From contig JACZWN010000080.1 of assembly GCA_022572105.1 (NCBI GenBank), positions 1-13,843 of the forward strand: a stretch of 13,843 nt of DNA, in the 5' to 3' direction. Below are positions 1 to 6,072 of this stretch, one piece after another; the first letter of the stretch is position 1, and the number at the start of each line of letters is the position of its first letter. Source of the DNA: Pseudomonadota bacterium (GTDB lineage: Bacteria > Pseudomonadota > Alphaproteobacteria > Kiloniellales > J153). The position numbers were made by a program, and so were the translations under genes. Below the pieces are notes generated by a model. The model worked only from the letters and a program-made list of their open reading frames with translations, was not told where the DNA came from and made no database searches.

Positions 1-2
1 TA

Positions 3-200
3 AAGTACCTGGGACTTGTCCCCCTGATAAAGATCGGGTATTTCAAAACTTTCAAGAATGCGAAAATAAAGGTAATGATGTACAAGGATGCCTTCAGCCA
101 GGAGAGGTTTGCTGTTTTTAAAAGTTATCTCTGGGTAATAGATTTTTATGGTTTTTTTGATGATTTTCTATTTAGAAAACTGCATAGATTAGTTTATTAG
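3..200 (+). CDS. 3' end of an unidentified AT-rich ORF (partial)
   Basis: The frame is open from the window edge to a TAG at 198-200, giving 65 codons without a stop in very AT-rich DNA, where stops should be frequent. The start lies outside the window. The translated tail begins KYLGLVPLIKIGYFK and is rich in Lys, Phe, Tyr and Ile. The LGLVPLIKI stretch resembles the short repeated tails (GIPLLKIK-like) seen at the C-termini of some polysaccharide or LPS glycosyltransferases. That is a resemblance by eye only, not a family assignment. Base composition differs sharply from everything after about 670, so the segment is probably acquired DNA. A hairpin-capable GGGAC-TT-GTCCC lies inside it at 11-22. 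The function is unknown. Confidence 0.4.
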   Translation, partial: KYLGLVPLIKIGYFKTFKNAKIKVMMYKDAFSQERFAVFKSYLWVIDFYGFFDDFLFRKLHRLVY

Positions 201-274
201 GTTCTCGTCACGATAAAAGACAATATTTATATACCAATATAGGGAAAAGTAATACTAATGTATGGTAAAAAAGG

Positions 275-661
275 ATGGGATTGGGGCGAAATGCTTCCCT
301 GGCTGATTTTAATAATGACGGTTTTTTAGATCATGCGTGGATACTATTTTCAAGAGATAATACGAAATGGGGGCTACATGTTTTTATGTCATCGGGAGCA
401 GATAGTTATAAAGTTATAACTTTAGATGAAAATTTATTTTCGTTTTTTCCACCACAAAGAATGGGCTTATCTGTCCTACAGCCTGGAAGATATCAGTCAT
501 ATTGTGCGCAAGGGTTTGGACCAGAATGTAAAGATGGAGAAGCGGAATTCATAGTTATATCAAACCCCAGTATCGATTATATTACGTTTGAAGCAGCAAA
601 TTCTTATTATATTTGGAATGAGAAAGTAAGTAAGTTTGACCGGATATGGATGGGTGATTGA
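275..661 (+). CDS. VCBS/FG-GAP repeat-like protein, probable remnant
   Basis: This ORF encodes 128 residues. Near its N-terminus is ADFNNDGFLDHAWIL (about residues 10-24), the calcium-binding DxNxDGxxD loop and following strand typical of VCBS/FG-GAP beta-propeller repeats. Such repeats normally occur in multiples in secreted or surface proteins. Here only one clear copy is visible and there is no signal peptide. Codon use is AT-rich like the preceding ORF. The same frame upstream (188-265) also reads like propeller sequence (for example RQYLYTNIGKS) but is closed by a TAA at 266-268. The annotated ATG is therefore preceded by sequence that seems once to have been coding. The start context AAAAGG-ATG gives only a weak ribosome site. 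I read it as the 3' part of a decayed or truncated larger gene, although a short expressed protein cannot be excluded. Confidence 0.5.
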   Translation: MGLGRNASLADFNNDGFLDHAWILFSRDNTKWGLHVFMSSGADSYKVITLDENLFSFFPPQRMGLSVLQPGRYQSYCAQGFGPECKDGEAEFIVISNPSIDYITFEAANSYYIWNEKVSKFDRIWMGD

Positions 662-760
662 AAGAGTAAGAGCCCGCTCAAGAGCTTTGACGGCCTGCCC
701 TTTTACGTCGTGCGCGTCTACGGGGCCAACCTGTATGCCCTCACGTGGCGAACGAGGCCG

Positions 761-919
761 CTACGCGTCGAGCCTGTCGGCGAGCGTGCGAAGGGCGAGC
801 GCTGCAACCTTGGCCTGGGCTTCTTTCTGGGAAGCACCGTAGGCCATGACACCGGGCAAGGCAGGGATCTCGGCAATCCAACGGCCGTCGTCCTCGCGAT
901 CAAACTCGATGCGTAGCAC
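761..919 (-). CDS. HicB-family antitoxin (short, orphan)
   Basis: This 52-residue protein starts at a GTG (917-919). A GGAG ribosome site at 928-931 lies 8 bases upstream, and no other start codon exists between the predicted transcript start and the GTG. The sequence carries the HicB/UPF0150 signature: LRIEFDREDDGRWIAEIP, then LPGVMAYG (residues 21-28), then a helix ending LALRTLADRLDA. HicB proteins are type II antitoxins whose RNase H-like fold masks the RNase HicA; many also have a C-terminal DNA-binding domain, absent here. No hicA is visible on either side: the 100 bases downstream run straight into the AT-rich segment. It may be an orphan, or have lost its toxin when that DNA arrived. 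The family call is firm from the motif; activity is unknown. Confidence 0.75.
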   Translation of the reverse strand: MLRIEFDREDDGRWIAEIPALPGVMAYGASQKEAQAKVAALALRTLADRLDA

Positions 920-973
920 GGGGCGTTCTCCGTGATATGGACGCGAAAGGGTAGAGTTGGCGATCCTTGGGAT

Positions 974-1002
974 AGTGTATAGGGCTTTGGAATTTCCGTC
1001 AA
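974..1002 (-). promoter_or_regulatory. sigma70-type promoter for the HicB gene
   Basis: On the minus strand TTGACG (997-1002) is followed by exactly 17 bases and TACACT (974-979). These match the sigma70 hexamers at five and four of six positions. The predicted transcript start near 967 gives a leader of about 50 bases that includes the GGAG ribosome site. Confidence 0.55.
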
Positions 1003-1009
1003 AACTGAG

Positions 1010-1022
1010 AGGGTGACACCCT
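1010..1022. promoter_or_regulatory. Palindrome AGGGTG-A-CACCCT, possible operator
   Basis: This is a perfect 6-bp inverted repeat around one central base. It ends 7 bases upstream of the -35 hexamer of the HicB promoter. The position suits an operator or activator site, but no regulator is identified. Confidence 0.35.
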
Positions 1023-1080
1023 GCCGGCGGCCCGTTGGGGCGGTAATAGCCTGCCCCGATTATGCCCGATCAGGTCATCC

Positions 1081-1106
1081 GGCGGAACACACTTCGCCGT
1101 TCCGCC
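1081..1106 (-). terminator. Hairpin downstream of the PLP-enzyme gene
   Basis: GGCGGAAC (1081-1088) pairs perfectly with GTTCCGCC (1099-1106) across a 10-base loop, 11 bases beyond the stop codon of the minus-strand gene. No T-run follows on the minus strand, so it may act as a weak or Rho-assisted terminator or only stabilise the 3' end. Confidence 0.3.
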
Positions 1107-1117
1107 ATACGAACTAT

Positions 1118-2278
1118 CTACGCCTTCTCCAGCGCCTGCTCCAGATCGGCGATGATGTCGTCCACGTCTTCGATGCCTACGGAAAGTCTTACCAGGCCGT
1201 CGGTCAGGCCGCGCGCCTGGCGGTCCTCGGCCGGGACCTCGGCGTGGGTCATGGTCGCGGGATGGGTGATCATGGTCTCGACCGCGCCCAGGCTTTCGGC
1301 CAGGCCGCACAGCTTGACCCCGTTCATGACCGTCTTGCCGGCCTCCAGGCCGCCGGTGAGCTCGAAGGAGATCATGCCGCTGAAACCCGACATCTGCGCC
1401 TTGGCGATGGCGTGCTGGGGGTGCGAGGGCAGGCCCGGATAGGCGACGCGGGCGACCTTGTCGTGGCTTTCCAGATATTCCGCCACCTTTTGGGCGCTTT
1501 CGGCGTGGCGCGCCATGCGCAGGTGCAGGGTCTTGAGGCCCATCAGCGTCAGCCAGCAGTCGAACGGGCTGGGCACCGCGCCGATGGTCTTCTGGATGAA
1601 CTTGAGCTCGTCGAAGATGTCGTCGCGGTTGGTGATCACCGCGCCGCCGATGATCTGGTTGTGGCCGCTCAGGTACTTGGTCGTGGAGTGCATGACGATG
1701 TCGGCGCCGAACTCGAGCGGGCGCAGGAACACCGGCGTGGCGAAGGTCGAATCGACGCCGAGGTAGAGCCCGTGCTCCTTGGCGATGGCGGCCATGGCCT
1801 CGAGGTCGGTGACCTTGAGCAGCGGGTTGGTCGGGGTCTCGACCCAGAGCATCCTGGTCTGGGGCCGGACCGCCTGGCGCACGGTCTCGGGCTGGGAGGT
1901 GTCCACGTAGGTGAAGGCGAGCCCGTAGCGCGACAGCACCTTGTTGAAGTGCCGCGAGGTGCCGCCGTAGACATCGTCGGAGCAGACCACGTGGTCGCCG
2001 GCGCTGAGCAGCTTGAGGCAGGAGTCGACGGCCGACATGCCGCTCGAATAGCAGACGCCGTGCGCACCGCCCTCGATCGCGGCCAGGTTGGCCTCCAGCA
2101 CCTGGCGCGTCGGATTGGCCGCGCGGGTGTAATCGAAGCCCTTGTCCTTGCCCACTTCCTCGAGCACGTAGGTCGCGGTCGCGTAGATCGGCGGGACGAT
2201 CGATCCGGTCGTGGGATCCGGCGAGATCCCGGCGCGTACGACGCGCGTATCGAATTTCATCGGGCTATCGGGGGTCAC
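1118..2278 (-). CDS. Cystathionine gamma-synthase/gamma-lyase family PLP enzyme
   Basis: This 386-residue cytoplasmic enzyme belongs to the Cys/Met metabolism fold-type I PLP family and is of normal length. The GTG at 2276-2278 is chosen because AAGGAG (2285-2290) lies 6 bases upstream; the open frame continues further upstream but that part is Arg/Pro-rich and not conserved. Visible landmarks are Y50/R52 (YTRAANPTR, PLP phosphate from the neighbouring subunit), Y104 (DDVYGGT, ring stacking), D176 (ring nitrogen), K201 in HSTTK (Schiff base), SLGAVETMITHPATMTH (329-345) and R364 (LVRLSVG, substrate carboxylate). The family makes or cleaves cystathionine in methionine/cysteine interconversion. 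Sequence alone does not separate synthase, gamma-lyase and beta-lyase. The usual DNTF motif reads DSTF here. It is divergent from motA. Confidence 0.9.
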   Translation of the reverse strand: MTPDSPMKFDTRVVRAGISPDPTTGSIVPPIYATATYVLEEVGKDKGFDYTRAANPTRQVLEANLAAIEGGAHGVCYSSGMSAVDSCLKLLSAGDHVVCSDDVYGGTSRHFNKVLSRYGLAFTYVDTSQPETVRQAVRPQTRMLWVETPTNPLLKVTDLEAMAAIAKEHGLYLGVDSTFATPVFLRPLEFGADIVMHSTTKYLSGHNQIIGGAVITNRDDIFDELKFIQKTIGAVPSPFDCWLTLMGLKTLHLRMARHAESAQKVAEYLESHDKVARVAYPGLPSHPQHAIAKAQMSGFSGMISFELTGGLEAGKTVMNGVKLCGLAESLGAVETMITHPATMTHAEVPAEDRQARGLTDGLVRLSVGIEDVDDIIADLEQALEKA

Positions 2279-2315
2279 GGGCGGCTCCTTCGGCTGAACG
2301 GTTGCAGGCAGCGGC

Positions 2316-2344
2316 AAGATAGACGAGCCGGGCGGACTTGTACA
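2316..2344 (-). promoter_or_regulatory. Candidate promoter for the PLP-enzyme gene
   Basis: On the minus strand TGTACA (2339-2344), a 17-base spacer and TATCTT (2316-2321) each match the sigma70 consensus at four of six positions. The predicted leader is about 30 bases and contains the AAGGAG ribosome site. Confidence 0.3.
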
Positions 2345-2440
2345 CGTGGGGCACCCACGCGCCGGCCGTCGACTGGGCCGAGCGCCGCCGCGGGCCCGAG
2401 CTCCGCGGGCCGGTTTCGCCCGGGGTTTCCGGCGCGTGCG

Positions 2441-2456
2441 ATAACCGGCCGTTAAC
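2441..2456 (+). promoter_or_regulatory. Near-consensus CtrA site (ATAA-N7-TTAAC)
   Basis: The sequence reads ATAA, seven bases, TTAAC: one mismatch from the CtrA consensus TTAA-N7-TTAAC. It lies 113 bases upstream of the perfect site and could be an accessory site or chance. Confidence 0.3.
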
Positions 2457-2569
2457 GGCGCCCATGGGGGTTCGCGGAACATTCGCCGCGGCCCCGGCCC
2501 GGAGCCTCCCGGGACCGGGAAAAATGCCCGGAAATCAAGGCGGAACGGACCATCACCCGGGTTTTTGGT

Positions 2570-2585
2570 TAAACGGTTCTTAACT
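2570..2585 (+). promoter_or_regulatory. Perfect CtrA binding site upstream of motA
   Basis: TTAA (2570-2573), seven bases, then TTAAC (2581-2585) matches the CtrA consensus exactly, in otherwise GC-rich DNA where TTAA is rare. It ends 53 bases before the motA start. CtrA is the alphaproteobacterial response regulator that controls cell-cycle and motility genes, so control of motAB is a natural reading. Confidence 0.65.
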
Positions 2586-2638
2586 CCACCGGATCACAAT
2601 GCCGCGGAAATCGGGCCCACTGAACCCAGACCCGCGCC

Positions 2639-3505
2639 ATGCTGATCATCGTCGGCTTCGTTATCGTTACCTTTTCGGTCATCGGCGGCTACGCCATCCC
2701 GGGCGGCCACCTGGCCGTGCTCTTTCAGCCGTACGAATTCTTGATCATCTTGGGCGCCGCCATCGGGGCCTTCCTGACCAGCAACACCAAGACGATCCTG
2801 GCGGGCGTCGGCAAATCCTTCGGGCGCATGCTCAAGGGGCCGAGGCACAAGAAGGACAGCTATGTCGAGATGCTCAGCCTCCTGCACCAATTGTTCAAGC
2901 TGGCCAAGAGCAAGGGCAATCTGGCGCTCGAGAAGCACATCGAGAACCCGGAGGACAGCAGTCTTTTCGCCGAGTTCCCTGCGGTCCAGGGCGACCACCA
3001 CGCCATGGCCTTCCTGTGCGACTACCTGCGCCTGCTGACCATGGGCACCGAGAACCCGCACGAGCTCGAGGCCCTGATGGACCAGGACCTGGAGACCCAC
3101 CATCACGAGGAAACCGCCGTCGCCAGCGCCCTGTACACCATGGCCGACGGCCTGCCGGCGCTCGGCATCGTCGCCGCCGTGCTCGGCGTCATCCACACCA
3201 TGGGCTCGATCACCGAGCCGCCGGAGATCCTGGGCCAGCTGATCGGCGCCGCGCTGGTCGGCACCTTCTTGGGCATCCTCATGTCTTATGGTTTCGTTGG
3301 CCCCATGGCCGCGGCGCTGGGCAACATCATCGAGGCGGACGCGAAGTACTACCACTGCATGAAGGCCGGCATGCTAGCCCACGTGGCCGGCCATCCGCCC
3401 GTGATCTCGATGGAGTTCGCGCGCAAGACGCTGCCCTCCGACGTGCGCCCGAGCTTCGCCGAGCTGGAAGAGACCTTCGATAACTTGCCGCCGGTCGCCA
3501 ACTGA
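2639..3505 (+). CDS. motA: Flagellar motor stator protein MotA
   Basis: This is a 288-residue inner-membrane protein, close to the usual MotA length. It has four membrane segments (about 1-20, 33-50, 172-190 and 200-222) and a large cytoplasmic loop between the second and third that contacts the rotor protein FliG. Conserved points are the loop motif ENPEDSSLFAEFP (about 102-114), GLPALGIVAAVLGVI with Pro173, and VGPMAA with Pro222. Both prolines match the positions known to matter in E. coli MotA. MotA and MotB form the proton-driven stator complex. No strong ribosome site precedes the ATG, but the hydrophobic N-terminus MLIIVGFVIV is typical of the family and fixes the start. motB follows after 29 bases, so the two are presumably one operon, with the perfect CtrA site upstream. 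Confidence 0.96.
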   Translation: MLIIVGFVIVTFSVIGGYAIPGGHLAVLFQPYEFLIILGAAIGAFLTSNTKTILAGVGKSFGRMLKGPRHKKDSYVEMLSLLHQLFKLAKSKGNLALEKHIENPEDSSLFAEFPAVQGDHHAMAFLCDYLRLLTMGTENPHELEALMDQDLETHHHEETAVASALYTMADGLPALGIVAAVLGVIHTMGSITEPPEILGQLIGAALVGTFLGILMSYGFVGPMAAALGNIIEADAKYYHCMKAGMLAHVAGHPPVISMEFARKTLPSDVRPSFAELEETFDNLPPVAN

Positions 3506-3534
3506 ACCGTGGCCTGAGGAAAGACGCCCAGTCG

Positions 3535-4521
3535 ATGGCGAACGACGACGAAGACAAAGCCCCGCCGATCATCATCATCAAGCGGGTCAAGAAGGCGGCG
3601 CACGCCCATCACGGCGGCGCCTGGAAGGTCGCCTATGCCGACTTCGTGACCGCCATGATGGCCTTCTTCCTGCTGCTCTGGCTGCTCCAGGCGACGACCG
3701 AGGAGCAGAAGCTGGGCATCGCCGACTACTTCGCCCCGGCCAGCGTGGCCCGCAACTCCAGCGGCTCCGGCGGCCTGCTCGGCGGCCGCACCTTCACCAA
3801 GAAGGGCGCCAACCCGCACGACTACACACCGGTCGGCGTCATCATCAAGCTGCCGACCAACCCGCCCGATTGGGACAATACCGGCGACCCGCAGGAGAAT
3901 ACGGCTACGGAGGAGACCGGCGCCGGCGGTGGGGACGGAGACGCGCCCGAGCAGCCAAACGAAGCCGAGCTCGAGGAAATTCTGGCCGAGCGCGAAGCGG
4001 AGCAGTTCGCCGAGGCCGAGCGGGCCTTGCGCGAGGCGATCGAGAGCGTGCCCGAGCTCGAGAGCCTGGTCAACAACCTGGTGATCGACCAGACCCCGGA
4101 GGGCATGCGCATCCAGATCGTCGACGAGGAGGGCAAGTCCATGTTCCCCTCGGGCAGCGCCAAAATGTTCGAGCACACCAGGAAGCTCATCACGCTCGTG
4201 GTCGACGCGGTCAGGACGCTGCCGCAGCGGATCGCCGTCAAGGGCCACACCGACGCCGCCCCCTTCGTCAACGACAACGGCTATTCCAACTGGGAGCTGT
4301 CGACCGACCGGGCCAATTCGAGCCGCCGGGCGCTCATCGCGGCCGGACTGCGGCCCGCGCGCATCGCCTCGGTCGTGGGCCTCGCCGATACCGAGCACCT
4401 GGACGAGGACAATCCCCTTTCGCCTCGCAACCGGCGCATCTCGATCGTTCTTCTGCGCGAGAACGCGTTCGCCCCAAAGGCCGGCAAAGCCACGAAGAAG
4501 CAAAACGCCGCCACCGAGTAA
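3535..4521 (+). CDS. motB: Flagellar motor stator protein MotB
   Basis: This 328-residue protein has a single N-terminal membrane helix and a periplasmic OmpA-like peptidoglycan-binding domain. The helix motif AYADFVTAMMAFFLLLWLL (33-51) contains the proton-carrying Asp36, the counterpart of E. coli Asp32. A Gly-rich segment (about 76-84) and an acidic, low-complexity linker with a charged helix (about 115-170) follow. The OmpA domain (about 190-307) has KGHTDAAPF (236-244), NWELSTDRA (252-260) and NRRISIVLL (299-307). The N-terminal patch PIIIIKRVKKAAHAHHGGAWK is typical of alphaproteobacterial MotB. The ribosome site is GAGGAAAG at 3516-3523, 11 bases before the ATG. It should anchor the MotA ring to the cell wall and carry protons. 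It is immediately downstream of motA. Confidence 0.96.
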   Translation: MANDDEDKAPPIIIIKRVKKAAHAHHGGAWKVAYADFVTAMMAFFLLLWLLQATTEEQKLGIADYFAPASVARNSSGSGGLLGGRTFTKKGANPHDYTPVGVIIKLPTNPPDWDNTGDPQENTATEETGAGGGDGDAPEQPNEAELEEILAEREAEQFAEAERALREAIESVPELESLVNNLVIDQTPEGMRIQIVDEEGKSMFPSGSAKMFEHTRKLITLVVDAVRTLPQRIAVKGHTDAAPFVNDNGYSNWELSTDRANSSRRALIAAGLRPARIASVVGLADTEHLDEDNPLSPRNRRISIVLLRENAFAPKAGKATKKQNAATE

Positions 4522-4557
4522 GCCCACGCCGCCGCCCGCTTGCCACGCCACGGGCGC

Positions 4558-4578
4558 GTCCCCATCTATTTTGGGGAC
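4558..4578. repeat. Inverted repeat GTCCCC/GGGGAC downstream of motB
   Basis: GTCCCC (4558-4563) pairs with GGGGAC (4573-4578) across a 9-base AT-rich loop, 36 bases after the motB stop. There is no T-tract after the stem, so it is not a classic intrinsic terminator. It could limit readthrough, or be a REP-type element. A related GGGAC-TT-GTCCC occurs at 11-22. Confidence 0.35.
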
Positions 4579-4609
4579 AAGCCGGAACGACGAGGGAACC
4601 CCGAGCCGC

Positions 4610-5131
4610 GTGGCTTACAAGAGCAGCCTGCCCAGCCTGAGCCTCGGCGCCGCCGCCTGGGGCGAGGCCCCGCCGGACCCCCTGGCCGAGCCGGCGCTCT
4701 ACGACAGCGTCCTCTCGCGCCGTGTCGTCGCCTACCTCGTCGACGTGACCCTGATCGCGGTCCTTTACGTCTGCGCGTCGCTGGTCTTCGGCCTGGCCGG
4801 AATCTTGACCTTCGGCGCCCTCACGCCGCTCGGCATCATCGTCCTCGCCGTGCTGCCGGTCGGCTACCACACGATCTTCCTCGGCCGCCGGGGCGCGACC
4901 CCGGGCATGCGGCTGTTCGATCTGGAGCTGCGCGCCTGGACCGGACGGCCGCCGGATTACTCCCAGGCCTTCCTGACCACGGTTCTGTTCTACGCAAGCG
5001 TCAGCCTCACGGCCTGGCTGATCCTGCTGGTCGCGCCGTTCACCGAGCGCCGGCGCACCTTGCACGACCTTCTGGCCGGCACGGTCATGGTGCGCCACGC
5101 CCGCCTGAACGCCACCGCCGGGCCCGGCTGA
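4610..5131 (+). CDS. RDD family integral membrane protein
   Basis: This 173-residue membrane protein has the RDD-family landmarks: LSRRVVAYLVDV (35-46) with conserved Arg and Asp45 at the start of the first helix, GRRGATPGMRLFDLEL (93-108) after the second, and RRTLHDLLAGTVMV (148-161) with Asp153 at the end. Membrane segments are about 41-66, 72-92 and 121-143. The function of most RDD proteins is not established; transport or ion homeostasis has been proposed for some. I chose the GTG at 4610, with GAGGGA 12 bases upstream, over an in-frame TTG at 4571 that sits in the loop of the hairpin after motB and has no ribosome site. bpt follows 64 bases downstream, an RDD-bpt order I recall from other alphaproteobacteria; a functional link is not shown. 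Confidence 0.85.
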   Translation: MAYKSSLPSLSLGAAAWGEAPPDPLAEPALYDSVLSRRVVAYLVDVTLIAVLYVCASLVFGLAGILTFGALTPLGIIVLAVLPVGYHTIFLGRRGATPGMRLFDLELRAWTGRPPDYSQAFLTTVLFYASVSLTAWLILLVAPFTERRRTLHDLLAGTVMVRHARLNATAGPG

Positions 5132-5183
5132 TACCCGGACCCGGGACGCCGCCGCGACCTGTACTAACAGCATCGACACTTGG

Positions 5184-5189
5184 TATAAC
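5184..5189 (+). promoter_or_regulatory. TATAAC -10-like element before bpt
   Basis: TATAAC ends 6 bases before the bpt ATG, so transcription from it would begin at or next to the start codon and give a leaderless message. No convincing -35 hexamer is found 16-18 bases upstream, so support is weak. Confidence 0.2.
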
Positions 5190-5195
5190 CCGTCC

Positions 5196-5954
5196 ATGAA
5201 GGACGGTCCCGCCCCACGCGCCATCCACGACCGGCTCGGCGAAAGTGGCCCGCCGCGGCAGGTCTACTACGTGATGGCCGAAAGCCCCTGTCCCTATCTG
5301 GCCGGACGGCGCGAGCGCAAGCTGATCACCGAGTTGGCCGGACCCGATGCCACGGCACGCTATACCCTGCTGTCCAGCGCCGGCTTTCGACGCAGCCACC
5401 AGTTCGCCTACCGCCCGGCCTGCTCGGGCTGCTCGGCCTGCATCCCGGTCCGGGTCGATGCCGCCGGCTTCGTGGCGAGCCCGTCGCTCAGGCGCGTGGC
5501 GCGGGCCAACCGGGACCTCGGCGCCGCGCAGCTGCCGGCCAAGGCCACGGACGAGCAATACGCCCTGTTCGGCCGCTATATCGGCTCGCGCCACGGTGAC
5601 GGCGAGATGGCCGACATGACCGTGCTCGACTACCAGGGCATGGTTCGGCAGAGCCGGGTCGATACGCGCATGGTCGAATTGCGCGAGGACGGCGGCCGCC
5701 TGGTCGCCGCCTGCCTGTTCGACCGCTTGGACAACGGTCTCTCGGCGGTATACAGCTTCTTCGACCCCGATCTCGGCCGGCGCAGCCTGGGCACCTACAT
5801 GGTGCTCTGGCTGATCGAGACGGCGCGCGCCGCCGGCCTGCCCTACGTCTACCTGGGCTACTGGATCCGCGACGCGCCGAAGATGACCTACAAGAGCCGC
5901 TTCCGCCCGCTCGAGGCGCTCGGGCCGGACGGCTGGCGGATCGTCCGGGACTGA
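5196..5954 (+). CDS. bpt: Aspartate/glutamate leucyltransferase (Bpt)
   Basis: This 252-residue cytoplasmic enzyme moves leucine from Leu-tRNA to proteins with N-terminal Asp or Glu, marking them for ClpAP through the N-end rule. The arginyl-tRNA-protein transferase N-terminal domain shows CPYLAGRRERKLITEL (Cys32 onward), GFRRSHQFAYRPACSGCSAC (63-82) with Cys76/79/82, and PVRV. The C-terminal GNAT-like domain includes FFDPDLGRRSLGTYMVLW (188-205), YVYLGYWI (217-224) and KMTYKSRFRPLE (229-240), the last being a hallmark of this family. Length is typical. Whether the enzyme adds leucine (Bpt) or arginine (Ate) cannot be fixed by eye; bacterial members of this length are usually called Bpt. No ribosome site precedes the ATG; the transcript could be leaderless. 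It follows the RDD gene. Confidence 0.93.
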   Translation: MKDGPAPRAIHDRLGESGPPRQVYYVMAESPCPYLAGRRERKLITELAGPDATARYTLLSSAGFRRSHQFAYRPACSGCSACIPVRVDAAGFVASPSLRRVARANRDLGAAQLPAKATDEQYALFGRYIGSRHGDGEMADMTVLDYQGMVRQSRVDTRMVELREDGGRLVAACLFDRLDNGLSAVYSFFDPDLGRRSLGTYMVLWLIETARAAGLPYVYLGYWIRDAPKMTYKSRFRPLEALGPDGWRIVRD

Positions 5955-5992
5955 TCCCGGGACTGTCCGGACGGGCACGCTTCCGAGCTTTC

Positions 5993-6021
5993 TTGCAGAG
6001 TTGCGGCCGGACCCCTATGCT
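5993..6021 (+). promoter_or_regulatory. Candidate promoter of dctP
   Basis: TTGCAG (5993-5998), a 17-base spacer and TATGCT (6016-6021) match sigma70 hexamers at three and four of six positions. The predicted leader is about 80 bases and contains a 12-bp palindrome and the dctP ribosome site. Confidence 0.35.
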
Positions 6022-6060
6022 CCGCGAGTGGCCGGCCCTCGGGCGCCCCGGAGGTCGAAG

Positions 6061-6072
6061 GTTTTGCAAAAC
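6061..6072. promoter_or_regulatory. 12-bp perfect palindrome in the dctP leader
   Basis: GTTTTGCAAAAC is its own reverse complement and stands out as AT-rich in GC-rich DNA, 34 bases before the dctP start and downstream of the candidate promoter. The central TTGCAA resembles operators of LacI-type repressors. The 9-mer TGCAAAACA, starting inside it, recurs upstream of dctQ at 9610-9618. Confidence 0.45.

Larger units (their letters stand above)
2279..2638. other. Divergent intergenic region between the PLP enzyme and motA
   Basis: These 360 bases hold no credible gene on either strand. They contain the ribosome site and a candidate promoter of the minus-strand enzyme, and two CtrA-like sites (2441-2456 and 2570-2585) on the motA side. 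The central part is GC-rich with several short self-complementary stretches (for example around 2445-2456) but no clear intrinsic terminator. Confidence 0.6.

Noticed and set aside
661..760. hicA toxin gene downstream of hicB
   Set aside because: I looked in all three minus-strand frames for the HicA GSHH/RHG-type motif and a frame of about 60 codons and found neither.
718..1002. 94-codon minus-strand frame overlapping the HicB gene
   Set aside because: Its start lies within the -35 of the HicB promoter and its sequence has no motif, whereas the adjacent frame carries the HicB signature.
1013..2455. Long plus-strand open frame of 480 codons opposite the PLP enzyme
   Set aside because: It is antisense to a clearly recognised enzyme, has biased His/Gly/Arg-rich composition and no family motif; GC-rich DNA commonly opens such frames.
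2279..2482. N-terminal extension of the PLP enzyme to 2482
   Set aside because: The extra residues are Arg/Pro-rich and not family-like, and the GTG at 2278 has an AAGGAG site at ideal spacing.
3349..4551. Minus-strand open frame of 400 codons opposite motB
   Set aside because: It mirrors motB codons and has low-complexity Gly/Val/Arg composition; motB is certain.
4571..4609. TTG at 4571 as start of the RDD protein
   Set aside because: It has no ribosome site and lies in the loop of the hairpin after motB; the GTG at 4610 has GAGGGA upstream.
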